Assembly: GCA_013619125.1 (NCBI GenBank)
Contig: JABXKS010000001.1
Location: 99,096-163,095, forward strand
Length of the DNA stretch: 64,000 nucleotides
Direction: 5' to 3'
From: Clostridiales bacterium
GTDB taxonomy: Bacteria; Bacillota; Clostridia; Tissierellales; GPF-1
Positions 43,273 to 52,053 of this stretch are shown here, piece by piece; the first letter of the stretch is position 1, and each line of letters opens with the position of its first letter. Made by a program: the position numbers and the translations under genes. The notes beneath the pieces were generated by a model. The model saw only the letters and a program-made list of their open reading frames with translations. It was not told the origin of the DNA and searched no databases.

Positions 43273-43944
43273 ATGACGTTAAAAGAAAAAATTCTAGAGG
43301 CTGCATACGAGTTATTTGGGGAAAAAGGCTACGACAAGACAACCGTAGCAGAAATCACAAAGAAGGCAGGCGCGTCGAAAGGTGGGTTTTATCATCACTT
43401 TGAATCCAAGGAAGAAGTTCTGGAAACCATCACCTTTGCGTATATCGATCGGGTGCGCGAAATTTACAACGAGCTGCTAGAGGATGAGTCCTTGACGGTA
43501 ATCGATAAATTTGTCGCGTCTTATTATCGAATCAACAAACTCAAGCTAGAAAGCGTTGAGGAGTGGGACAAGATCAAAAATCTCTACGCAAATCGAGAAA
43601 ATCATGTTCTCCTTGTGAGAATGGCTGAATCCTTTGAACAAGCGACTGTCGAGTATTATCAGTGTTTGATTGAAGCGGGTATTCAACAAGGCATTTTTCA
43701 TTTGCAGTATCCAGAACAATTGGCCGCGTTATGGGCAAGAGAGTCCATCAAGTTTCAGCAAATGTCCAGGCGATTGTTTTTAAACCCTTCTTTGGAAGAA
43801 GAACATTTTTATCAGGTCCTTCGCTTCAACGAACAACTAATTAACCAGCAATTAGGCCTACAAGAAACGAAAATTGCATTGGAAGAGATGGGAAGAGACT
43901 ACTTGAAGTCGATGAAAAGTAAGCTGAAAGGGTGGGAACAATGA
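43273..43944 (+). CDS. TetR family regulator
   Basis: This 223-residue regulator has the TetR helix-turn-helix: AAYELFGEKGYDKTTVAEITKKAG and KGGFYHHFESKEEVLE (about residues 10-55), followed by a helical ligand domain. It probably represses its own promoter through the palindrome at 43227-43247, and with it the downstream PEP-utilising enzyme, whose start overlaps its stop codon as ATGA. The ligand is unknown. Confidence 0.92.
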   Translation: MTLKEKILEAAYELFGEKGYDKTTVAEITKKAGASKGGFYHHFESKEEVLETITFAYIDRVREIYNELLEDESLTVIDKFVASYYRINKLKLESVEEWDKIKNLYANRENHVLLVRMAESFEQATVEYYQCLIEAGIQQGIFHLQYPEQLAALWARESIKFQQMSRRLFLNPSLEEEHFYQVLRFNEQLINQQLGLQETKIALEEMGRDYLKSMKSKLKGWEQ

Positions 43945-46520
43945 TTCGATGGTTGAGAGAAATTGGTGATCAGGAGTTTTCATTGATTGGTGGAAAGGGG
44001 TTTAATTTGGCGCGCTTGCGAAATGCGGGGATTGCCGTGCCCAATGGATTCATTGTAACAACAACAGCCTATGATACCTATCTGCAGGAGAACAGATTGG
44101 AAGAGAAAATCGCAGAACAGATGACTTCCTCAATGAATATGGAGGAAGCATCGGATGCCATACAACGTCTATTCGATGTTGAAAAGGTATCTGAAGTACT
44201 AAAACGAGAGATTTTTGAGGCATTTCAAACGCTCGGGAGCAAAGGGGTGGCAGTCAGAAGCAGCGCAACGATTGAGGATTTGCCGGGCATGAGCTTTGCG
44301 GGGCAGTACTCAACCTACTTGAATGTAACAGAATCAGAGTTGCTGGAAAAAATCGTGGCATGCTGGAGATCCTTATGGAATCTGCGGGCGATGGAATATC
44401 GTAAGAAAAATGGCGTGGTTACTGGATTTAGTCATGCGGTTGTTGTTCAAGAAATGGTGGAATCTGTGGTATCAGGCGTAGTCTTCACTGCCAATCCGAT
44501 GAATGGATTGAGGCATCAACTGGTGATAAACGCATCCTTTGGGTTGGGGGAAGCCATTGTTAGCGGCGAGGTTCAACCCGATCAATTTATCTTTGACCGA
44601 AAGTCGAAAACGGTATTGTCCAGCGCGTGCAATGAAAAGCGGATCAAATACGTTTTTAAGGAACAAGGAATTGAAGTGGTTGAAGTGGAAGAAGAACAGG
44701 TTCGGGCAGCCAGTATGAACACCAAGCAGATTGAAGTGTTGGCGCGGGAAGCAGAAAAGGCGGAAGTACTCTTCGGCAAGCCACAGGATTTGGAATTTGC
44801 ATTTGATGCAGCGGACCAATTGTTTATTGTTCAGTCACGGGATATTACGACGCTTTACCCGATTGATGCCTTGGAGCAGGATGGAAAGCTCAGGGGTTAC
44901 ATGAGCGCTGGTACCGTTCTTTTGGGAATGAAGGAACCCTTCACCCCTTTGGGATATGATCTGATGAGCAACATGTTTCCTACCATTATTAATGTGATGA
45001 CGTCACGGAAAAAGAATCCTCTTACTAATCATTTTGTCAGCTATGCGGGGAATCGTATCTTTGTTGATATGACACTTTTGTTGTCCAATGGATTTATTGC
45101 CAAGCAATTCGCGAGCGCTTTTTCCGGGAACGATCTTCCCCTAAAAGGCGTGATGGAGCAGATGCTTGCCGACTATGGAAAGCAGTTTCGAAAGCAGGGT
45201 ATCCATTTCCGACTGCCGTTGGGGATTTTTCGATATGCGATTTCCATGGTGTCTGGGATGCGCCGTATAATGAAGATTCCCAATGCGTTGCGGTACGCGG
45301 CGATGATTGAGGAAGGGAACCGCTGGTACTCGGAGATTGTGCCGGAATATGAAAAATCAGAAACAACACAAGAACGATTGGATTTTTCATTGAAAGCACT
45401 CACGCATGCTTTTCAGCTATCGCAAGCACAAGCCATGTATTGCTTGGATGCGAATAAATATCAAAAAATTGAGAAGGTGTTGAATAAGCACTTTGGGACA
45501 GCATATAAGGTAGAAACCTTGGCGCAGTCTTTGCCGGGGTGTGTGACACAGACCTTGGCAATCCGGCTTAATGAGTATGCGCAGCATTGCGACGAGCGGG
45601 GTATTGGCCCCATGGTGGAAGACCCAGAATTTCAGGCGATTTTAAAGAAGTACGGTAGCCGGGCAAATATGGAGTTGGATTTTGGCACCATGCGGTGGCG
45701 AGAGGATCCGACATACCTGCTGGATTTGACACGTTCTTATATGACAGAACAGATGTATAAAAGAAATCTGGAAGACGTCCAGAATAAGGAGCAGGAAGCA
45801 TTGGATCTGATTGCGGAGGTTTCGGATCGGTTGAATGAAAAGATTGGCAAAAGGCGCGCTGAGAAATTCCGGAAACTGATGATCAATTACCGTTTTGGCG
45901 CTGCGATGCGGGAGTATCCGAAATTTGATATTGTGCGGTTTCTTGATCTGGCGCGCCAATCCATTCAAGGGATTGGCGACGAGCTGGTGACAAAAGGCGA
46001 ACTGGATGAAAGAAATGACGTTTTCTTTCTCCATAGAAGTGAAATCTTGGAAGGTGAAGAGCTACGAGCGCGGGTTCAGCGCGCCAAGGCAAAATATGAC
46101 GTTGAAATGAAACGCACCTCCATTCCACGAATGATTTTGAATAATGGTCATACCTATTACTCTTCGAATAAGATTGATCCCAAAGCAAAGGTGATACAGG
46201 GGATGCCTTTATCGGCTGGCGTTTATGAGGGAAGGATTAGAATTGTATGGGATCCAAGAACCGCGATCTTGAATGAAGGAGAAATCCTTGTAACGGAAAG
46301 CACCAATCCTTCTTGGACGCCGCTTTTCGCCGTGGCGGGGGCATTGATTATGGAGTACGGTGGTCCCATGAGTCATGGCGGTATTGTGGCGAGAGAGTAT
46401 GGCATACCGGCGGTTGTCGGCATTCCGTCGGCTGGCGAGATCCTAAAAAACGGTCAATGGGTCCGGATCAATGGCGAGACTGGGACGATCGAGATTCTTG
46501 AGGATCATAAACCTGAGTAA
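43941..46520 (+). CDS. PEP/pyruvate-binding dikinase-like phosphotransferase (rifampicin phosphotransferase-like)
   Basis: This 859-residue protein has an ATP-grasp domain (about residues 1-310: VAVRSSATIEDLPGMSFAGQ and QEMVESVVSGVVFTANP), a large middle region (about 320-760) and a C-terminal phospho-histidine domain with GGPMSHGGIVAREYG, where His812 is the phosphate carrier. The layout is that of rifampicin phosphotransferase and PEP synthase relatives. It lacks the C-terminal PEP-binding barrel of true PEP synthase, so a rifampicin-phosphotransferase-like reaction on an unknown acceptor is more likely. It is co-transcribed with the TetR gene. Confidence 0.85.
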   Translation: MIRWLREIGDQEFSLIGGKGFNLARLRNAGIAVPNGFIVTTTAYDTYLQENRLEEKIAEQMTSSMNMEEASDAIQRLFDVEKVSEVLKREIFEAFQTLGSKGVAVRSSATIEDLPGMSFAGQYSTYLNVTESELLEKIVACWRSLWNLRAMEYRKKNGVVTGFSHAVVVQEMVESVVSGVVFTANPMNGLRHQLVINASFGLGEAIVSGEVQPDQFIFDRKSKTVLSSACNEKRIKYVFKEQGIEVVEVEEEQVRAASMNTKQIEVLAREAEKAEVLFGKPQDLEFAFDAADQLFIVQSRDITTLYPIDALEQDGKLRGYMSAGTVLLGMKEPFTPLGYDLMSNMFPTIINVMTSRKKNPLTNHFVSYAGNRIFVDMTLLLSNGFIAKQFASAFSGNDLPLKGVMEQMLADYGKQFRKQGIHFRLPLGIFRYAISMVSGMRRIMKIPNALRYAAMIEEGNRWYSEIVPEYEKSETTQERLDFSLKALTHAFQLSQAQAMYCLDANKYQKIEKVLNKHFGTAYKVETLAQSLPGCVTQTLAIRLNEYAQHCDERGIGPMVEDPEFQAILKKYGSRANMELDFGTMRWREDPTYLLDLTRSYMTEQMYKRNLEDVQNKEQEALDLIAEVSDRLNEKIGKRRAEKFRKLMINYRFGAAMREYPKFDIVRFLDLARQSIQGIGDELVTKGELDERNDVFFLHRSEILEGEELRARVQRAKAKYDVEMKRTSIPRMILNNGHTYYSSNKIDPKAKVIQGMPLSAGVYEGRIRIVWDPRTAILNEGEILVTESTNPSWTPLFAVAGALIMEYGGPMSHGGIVAREYGIPAVVGIPSAGEILKNGQWVRINGETGTIEILEDHKPE

Positions 46521-46565
46521 TCTACTACTGAGACAAGCAAAACGTGCAAAGCGGTATTCAAACGT

Positions 46566-46587
46566 AAAAGCCCAATCAGGGCTTTTT
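46566..46587 (+). terminator. Intrinsic terminator
   Basis: AAAGCCC, AATCA loop and GGGCTTT with following T residues, after the dikinase-like gene. Confidence 0.85.
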
Positions 46588-46731
46588 AGTTTGTTTATTT
46601 TTTAGCCCAGATTGTTACCAAAGCAAAAGAGGGATAGTCTGACAGCAATTTTTTTTTGAAGGATGCAATTCGTTCGAAATTTTGATAGGGTTGTAACAAA
46701 GAAAGAATGCGCATAGAAGGGGTGACACGCA

Positions 46732-48615
46732 GTGAAACAAACAATCGGAATCTTCGCCCATGTGGATGCGGGGAAAACAACATTTTCAGAACAATTGTTG
46801 CATCGGACTGGAATGATTCGGGAGATAGGTCGGGTCGACCATAAAAACGCTGCTTTAGACACCCACGAGATTGAGAAAAGACGCGGAATTACGGTATTTT
46901 CAGACCAAGCGTACTTTACCTATAAAGGAAATGAATACTATCTGATTGACACGCCAGGGCACGCAGACTTTTCGTCTGAAATGGAGCGAACCATTGGTAT
47001 TTTGGACGCAGCGATTGTTATTATTAGCGGGATTGACGGAATGCAAAGCCATACAGAAACAATTGCTGATTTGCTGCAAGAAGCACAAGTGCCCATGTTG
47101 TTCTTTATCAATAAGATGGACGCTAAGCACGCTGACAAGGAAACGGTGTTTCAGGTGTTGAACAAGCGGTTTGGGAATGTTGTGGATTTTGACAATGTAG
47201 ATTACGAGTCTTTGGCCGAGCATTCTGAGATCTTAATGGAAGCCTTTTTTGAGGATCGATTGGATGAAGGTTTGTTTTTGAAGGAAGCGAAAGAATTGTT
47301 TCTGGAAAGCTTGATTTGTCCGGTTGTGACGGGGTCTGCCTTGAAAGGGGACGGAATGGATCTTGTTTTGCTCCGGTTGCATCAGCTGACGGAAACAAAA
47401 TATCCCATGGAAGAGTTGGGAGGCAAGGTATACAAAGTAAAGGTCGAACAAGGGGTTCGATATGCCTTTATCAAGTTGACTAGTGGAACCTTGGCGGTTC
47501 GGGACCTCATTGGCGAAGAGAAAATCACAGAAATCAAAAAGGTTTTTGGTCAGAAGATGGAGAGCGTGCAGCGAATTGAGGCGGGAGATCTTGCAGCCGT
47601 GACAGGATTGTCGCTGAAGGCGGGCGAGGGCTTCGGGTCGAGCCAAGGAATCTCTTATTCGATTGCGTCGGTTTTTAGAACGAAGCTAGTTTTTGATTCC
47701 GATCAAAAGCCAATGGATGTTTTTTTGGATATGAAAACCCTGGAGGATGAGGATCCTTCTTTACGTGTTGTGTACTCATCAAAGAAAGAGATCACTCTGG
47801 GGATGATGGGTGTGATTCAGTTGGAAGTTTTGGAGGAACTGATTCCGAAGCGCTTCGGATACTCCGTGCACTTTGAGGACCCTCAAATTCTTTATCAGGA
47901 AACAATCGATAGCTGTGTTTTGGGTTGCGGGCATTTTGAACCCTTGCGGCATTATGCTGAAGTGATTTTAAAATTGGAACCGGGGAAAAGGGGCTCTGGA
48001 ATCGTGTTTCATAATACGTGTGCAACCGAGGCACTGACGATTGGGCAACAAAATTTGATACGGCACCATATTTTTGAGCGGACACATCGGGGACTTTTGA
48101 CGGGATCTGCTTTGACAGATTTGGAAATTACGCTGGTTACGGGGCGCGCGCATCAGAAGCATACAGAGGGTGGCGATTTTCGCGAAGCGACAATTCGCGC
48201 CTTAAGGCATGGTTTGGAGCAGGCGAAGAATGTGATTTTAGAACCGGTCTACGAGGTGTTTATACGAGTGCCATTCACGGAAGTGGGACGGGTGATGACG
48301 GATATGATGGTGATGCATGGTACGGCAGAGGCGAAACAGGATGGAGAAGACGCGATCATTACAGGGCGGGTACCAGTATACACCTTCGCAAATTACGCCT
48401 TGAAGCTGACGAGCGCGACGGGCGGTCGGGGAAGAGCCAGAGTGAAGGTGGCTGGGTTTGAACCATGTCATAATCCGGAGGTGGTAATCGAGGAGATTGG
48501 ATATGATAAGGTGACGGATGTCGAATACCCTTCAAGTTCAATTTTTTGCTCGAAAGGGAAGGGCTATACGGTCTCTTGGGAAAAGGCAAAAGCTGCCATG
48601 CATAGCTTGAAATAG
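46732..48615 (+). CDS. TetM/EF-G-like translation factor GTPase
   Basis: This 627-residue protein has the layout of ribosomal protection proteins. G1 is AHVDAGKT (residues 8-15), with IEKRRGITV as the switch region, DTPGHADF as G3 and NKMD as G4. EF-G-like domains follow, ending with YPSSSIFCSKGKGYTVSW. Clostridial genomes often carry such chromosomal relatives that are annotated as tetracycline resistance proteins, but resistance has not been shown for most. The start is GTG at 46732 with GAAGGGG upstream. It may act as a stress ribosome factor. Confidence 0.88.
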   Translation: MKQTIGIFAHVDAGKTTFSEQLLHRTGMIREIGRVDHKNAALDTHEIEKRRGITVFSDQAYFTYKGNEYYLIDTPGHADFSSEMERTIGILDAAIVIISGIDGMQSHTETIADLLQEAQVPMLFFINKMDAKHADKETVFQVLNKRFGNVVDFDNVDYESLAEHSEILMEAFFEDRLDEGLFLKEAKELFLESLICPVVTGSALKGDGMDLVLLRLHQLTETKYPMEELGGKVYKVKVEQGVRYAFIKLTSGTLAVRDLIGEEKITEIKKVFGQKMESVQRIEAGDLAAVTGLSLKAGEGFGSSQGISYSIASVFRTKLVFDSDQKPMDVFLDMKTLEDEDPSLRVVYSSKKEITLGMMGVIQLEVLEELIPKRFGYSVHFEDPQILYQETIDSCVLGCGHFEPLRHYAEVILKLEPGKRGSGIVFHNTCATEALTIGQQNLIRHHIFERTHRGLLTGSALTDLEITLVTGRAHQKHTEGGDFREATIRALRHGLEQAKNVILEPVYEVFIRVPFTEVGRVMTDMMVMHGTAEAKQDGEDAIITGRVPVYTFANYALKLTSATGGRGRARVKVAGFEPCHNPEVVIEEIGYDKVTDVEYPSSSIFCSKGKGYTVSWEKAKAAMHSLK

Positions 48616-48690
48616 CAGAGAATTGCTTTGCTTGAGGCGAGTTGATTGTAGGGGGCAAGTCAAGGGTACGTTTTCTATGGAGGTGGTGAT

Positions 48691-49338
48691 ATGAGTAAAG
48701 CGAAAATCACAGCACTGGAAAACGGACCATTTTACGTACAGCAGATGAAAAAACTGGTTAACTCAAAAGGTGAAGCGCTTGAATGCACGGAAGAGATGTA
48801 CTTGTGTCGATGCGGCGGGTCTTCAAACAAGCCGTATTGCGACAAAACCCACGAAACAAATGGGTTTGTCAGCGCAGGCGAGGCGTCTCAAGAACAGATT
48901 GAGACGGTTGCATATGTAGGGAAGGAAATCACGGTTTATGACAACCGAAATATTTGCTCGCACAGAGGGTATTGTTCGACAGAGTTGGCAACGGTCTTCA
49001 CCAAAGGCAAGCCATGGATCAATCCCGATGGGGATACGGTGGAGAAGATTATCGCCATCTGTGAGAAGTGCCCTTCGGGCGCATTGACATATGCTCTGAA
49101 AAACAGCGAGCGTGAATTCGGAAAGGATTTCGAACCTAAGGTTCGATTGGCTGAGCGGCATTTTGGCTTTCACGGTCCCTATGACATTACCGGAAGGGTG
49201 AGAATTGAGGGGCAGATAAACCGGGACCCAGAATCGCCGGTGAAGGCGACCTTGTGCAGATGCGGGCATTCGAAGAACAAGCCTTTCTGTGATGGGGAGC
49301 ATTACAATGTAGAATTTGAGGATGAATTGAACGAGTAA
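48691..49338 (+). CDS. CDGSH/Fer4_19 multi-cluster iron-sulfur protein
   Basis: This 215-residue protein has two CDGSH-type motifs and a divergent ferredoxin-like domain between them. The first, CRCGGSSNKPYCDKTH, lies near residues 35-50 and the second, CRCGHSKNKPFCDGEH, near 190-205; each would bind a [2Fe-2S] cluster by three Cys and one His. The middle (about 75-140) has NICSHRGYCSTEL and ICEKCPSGALTY, as in the Fer4_19 family. A redox or cluster-transfer role is likely but unproven. GGAGGTGG precedes the ATG. Confidence 0.9.
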   Translation: MSKAKITALENGPFYVQQMKKLVNSKGEALECTEEMYLCRCGGSSNKPYCDKTHETNGFVSAGEASQEQIETVAYVGKEITVYDNRNICSHRGYCSTELATVFTKGKPWINPDGDTVEKIIAICEKCPSGALTYALKNSEREFGKDFEPKVRLAERHFGFHGPYDITGRVRIEGQINRDPESPVKATLCRCGHSKNKPFCDGEHYNVEFEDELNE

Positions 49339-49346
49339 ATTGAAGG

Positions 49347-49388
49347 AAGCATGGCGTAATCGTAAGATTACGCCATGCTTTTTATTTT
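49347..49388. terminator. Bidirectional terminator
   Basis: A perfect 15-base stem (AAGCATGGCGTAATC and complement) with a GTAA loop and T-rich tail. It overlaps the stop codon of the sigma-54 activator gene. Confidence 0.9.
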
Positions 49389-51034
49389 GCTATACGGCTT
49401 GGTGTTTCGATCTTGTATTTCTTGATTCGGTATTGTAGGGACTGTCTCGATAATCCCAATTGCTGCGCGGCATTGGTGATGTGGTAGTTGTGTTCCTTTA
49501 GAATAACTTCAATCAATCCCTTTTCAAGACTATGGTTAATCTCGCTTAAGGAATTGGGCGCCTTGCCGGCCAGATCCTGCGAATAAGGGATCGCAGATTC
49601 TAATTTTTTCGCGATATAGGATGGAAGCAATTGCGTGGATAACTGTTCCGTATCGAAATCAGCTGAGATAAAGGTGGATTCAAGCATATGACGCAGTTCT
49701 CTTACATTGCCGGGAAAGTCATAGCCCTGCAACAATCGCAAGAACTCATCGCTCACTCCTTTGATCCGGTAATTGAATTTTTGATTAAAGATCTGTAAGA
49801 AATGATTAATCAAAACGGGTACATCACTTTTCCGCTCGCGAAGGGGTGGAATTTCAAGAACAAAGGTGGATAGGCGATAATATAAATCGTCCCTTAATTC
49901 ATTATTTTCGATGCATTCTAAGGGATCTTTGTTGGTTGAGCTAATGACACAGCAAGCAACGTCAATTTGTTTGTTACTTCCGAGTTTCATGATTTTTCTT
50001 TCCTGCAGCGCACGAAGCAACTTTGCTTGCAAGATCACATTCATGCTATTGATCTCATCCAGAAAAACGGTGCCGTCTTTTGCTTCTTCGAAGATTCCAA
50101 TGGAATCGATAGCACCCGTGTAGGCACCTTTTGTGGTTCCAAAGAAGATGCTTTCCATTAGGGTTTCGGGGATAGCGGCACAGTTAATTGCAATGAATGG
50201 TTTGCCGGCTCGGTCACTATTTTGGTGAATTGCGTGAGCGAACAATTCTTTTCCAGTGCCAGTTTCTCCAAATAGCATGACGTTTGCATTCTTTTTTGCA
50301 GCCTTAAAGGCAATCTTTTTTGTGAATAGGAACTTTTCATTTTCGCCGATCAGATCATCTGAAGCGCTGGTATTCTCGGAATAAATAACGAAATTTTGTA
50401 AAAGGCTGGATTGATAGGCGAGATTTGCGCTAATCAAATCTGAGTTCTGATAGATGGAATATACTGCTTCCAATTCGCCGTGATCGAAGTGTGGGTAATT
50501 GTCTGAAATGACACTCATAGATTGTCCGTTGGACATTTGATACTCGACTTTATGGTTGCATAGTGCTTTCTTGGTTTTCATAACATAGTCATGGGGCGCA
50601 TTTGGATCCTGATTTGCATATAAATGATCGCGTTTGATATGGTCATCTGCCGAATAATTGGCAGCTTCCATATCCAGTGCGGCTTTGTTGACAAACATGA
50701 CGAAGTCATCTTTGTCTGCAACAAAGATGCCCTGTTTGATGTTGTTCATAATTTCTTCGTAGAGATTGACTTGCATAGTCAGTTTTTTTTCTGTATTTGG
50801 CATAAATAAGTAAGCGTCCATGTTTTCCAAGGGGAAAGGGGAGATCGTAAAAGGATGATTCTTTATTTTCACATTGCATGTATTCTTGCGAGCTCTGATT
50901 TTTTCAAATTCTTTTGTATCAATATAATGGATTAGATCAGGATTCTTCTCGGCACTCAGGTTGCTGTAAACAAACTCATGATTAAGAAAAACGATAACAG
51001 GATGGGGAAAGTGCTCATAAGCAAAGTGTTGCAT
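49382..51034 (-). CDS. Sigma-54-dependent enhancer-binding protein with PAS-type sensor
   Basis: This 550-residue activator lacks a receiver domain. The N-terminal region (about residues 1-220) has PAS-like repeats (EEIMNNIKQGIFVADKDDFVMF, quoted in part). The AAA domain has Walker A GETGTGKE (256-263), the sigma-54 contact loop GAYTGA (303-308) and Walker B FLDEIN (324-329). A Fis-type helix-turn-helix ends the protein (about 505-545, with NAAQQLGLSRQSLQYRIKK). It is divergent from a perfect sigma-54 promoter at 51185-51200, its probable target. GGAGG precedes the ATG. Confidence 0.93.
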   Translation of the reverse strand: MQHFAYEHFPHPVIVFLNHEFVYSNLSAEKNPDLIHYIDTKEFEKIRARKNTCNVKIKNHPFTISPFPLENMDAYLFMPNTEKKLTMQVNLYEEIMNNIKQGIFVADKDDFVMFVNKAALDMEAANYSADDHIKRDHLYANQDPNAPHDYVMKTKKALCNHKVEYQMSNGQSMSVISDNYPHFDHGELEAVYSIYQNSDLISANLAYQSSLLQNFVIYSENTSASDDLIGENEKFLFTKKIAFKAAKKNANVMLFGETGTGKELFAHAIHQNSDRAGKPFIAINCAAIPETLMESIFFGTTKGAYTGAIDSIGIFEEAKDGTVFLDEINSMNVILQAKLLRALQERKIMKLGSNKQIDVACCVISSTNKDPLECIENNELRDDLYYRLSTFVLEIPPLRERKSDVPVLINHFLQIFNQKFNYRIKGVSDEFLRLLQGYDFPGNVRELRHMLESTFISADFDTEQLSTQLLPSYIAKKLESAIPYSQDLAGKAPNSLSEINHSLEKGLIEVILKEHNYHITNAAQQLGLSRQSLQYRIKKYKIETPSRIAK

Positions 51035-51086
51035 GGCAATCCTCCTTGTTGGAATACGTTTATTCTATCGTGCTTGCTAGAAAATC

Positions 51087-51123
51087 GCAAAATAAATTTG
51101 CGCAAAAGCAAAATAAATTTGCG
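51087..51123 (+). promoter_or_regulatory. Twin upstream activator sites
   Basis: The 16-base sequence GCAAAATAAATTTGCG occurs twice, at 51087-51102 and 51108-51123, with starts 21 bases apart (two helical turns). Each copy contains GCAAA and TTTGC as an inverted repeat. They lie 60-100 bases upstream of the sigma-54 promoter, where enhancer-binding proteins act. Confidence 0.85.
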
Positions 51124-51184
51124 GTAATATGAAAAAAAAACCTTATTATAATAATTTTTTTCAGGAATTGGTGCATTTTAGACT

Positions 51185-51200
51185 TGGCACGGTACTTGCA
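51185..51200 (+). promoter_or_regulatory. Sigma-54 (-24/-12) promoter
   Basis: TGGCACG (51185-51191), four bases, then TTGCA (51196-51200) matches the consensus exactly. It lies about 36 bases before the YheO-type regulator gene. Confidence 0.93.
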
Positions 51201-51235
51201 ATATTTAAGTATGACAGAAGGGTGGTGGTATCAAG

Positions 51236-51904
51236 ATGAAGAAGGGATTGAATTTTGAACCGTATCTGCAATTGGTTAATTTCTTCGGTGAGATTTTAGG
51301 AGAAAATGTAGAAATTGTGCTGCATGATCTGACAAACTTGGAGGAATCCATTGTCGCTATAACAAACGGACAGATTAGCGGTCGTCAATTGGGCGGTCCG
51401 GTGACGGATTTGGTATTGCGGATGATGAAAGATGTGGAATTCAAGGACATCAATTACATAACAAATTACAAGAGTGAATCCAAGAATGGCAAGATGTTGC
51501 ATTCAGCGACTTATTTGATAAGAGATGAACAAAGCCGTGTATTCGGAATGATGTGTTTTAACTTTGACTATAGTGAACATTATGCTATTCAACAAGCTGT
51601 AGAAAAGATCATACCAAAATTTATATTGAACAAAGAAACAAATGAGAAGCAGACGAATGGAATTTCCGAAAAGTTGAATGATTCTATTGAACATTTGGTT
51701 GCGGGCTCGATCCAAGAAGCCACTTATTTCAATGAGTTTGTACCCCAAAGGCTTGTACAGGAAGAGAAGATTGATATTGTACGCAGACTGCATGACGAAG
51801 GAATTTTTCTTTTGAAGGGCGCAGTGCTGGAGGTTGCATCACAATTACAGATGTCTGAGGCAACGGTATATCGATACTTGTCGATGATCAAAAGAGCAGA
51901 GTAA
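51236..51904 (+). CDS. YheO/DauR-type regulator (PAS_6 and HTH_22)
   Basis: This 222-residue regulator has an N-terminal YheO-like PAS domain (LGENVEIVLHDL and SATYLIRDEQSRVFGMMCFNFD) and a C-terminal helix-turn-helix (about residues 160-222, with GAVLEVASQLQMSEATVYRYL). Members such as DauR repress amino-acid use genes until a ligand appears. It is the first gene after the sigma-54 promoter and probably forms part of a two-level control of the antiporter and beta-lyase genes. Confidence 0.85.
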   Translation: MKKGLNFEPYLQLVNFFGEILGENVEIVLHDLTNLEESIVAITNGQISGRQLGGPVTDLVLRMMKDVEFKDINYITNYKSESKNGKMLHSATYLIRDEQSRVFGMMCFNFDYSEHYAIQQAVEKIIPKFILNKETNEKQTNGISEKLNDSIEHLVAGSIQEATYFNEFVPQRLVQEEKIDIVRRLHDEGIFLLKGAVLEVASQLQMSEATVYRYLSMIKRAE

Positions 51905-52053
51905 GTTGTAAATTCCATTGGTAGTCTGGCCAGATGCCATTGGATGCAAAATAGTTAAGATTTGAATTGGAAAGGCATCATCACTGTAAGAAATAAATAG
52001 AATGACAAAGAATGTATCTAGAACTTATACTAATCTTACGAAGGAGTGTGTTT

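Noticed and set aside
43941..46520. Calling the dikinase-like enzyme phosphoenolpyruvate synthase
   Set aside because: The phospho-histidine domain lies at the very C-terminus and no PEP-binding barrel follows, unlike true PEP synthase.
46732..48615. Calling the TetM-like protein a tetracycline resistance gene
   Set aside because: The family includes many chromosomal clostridial relatives without shown resistance, and no mobile element or leader typical of tet(M) is present.
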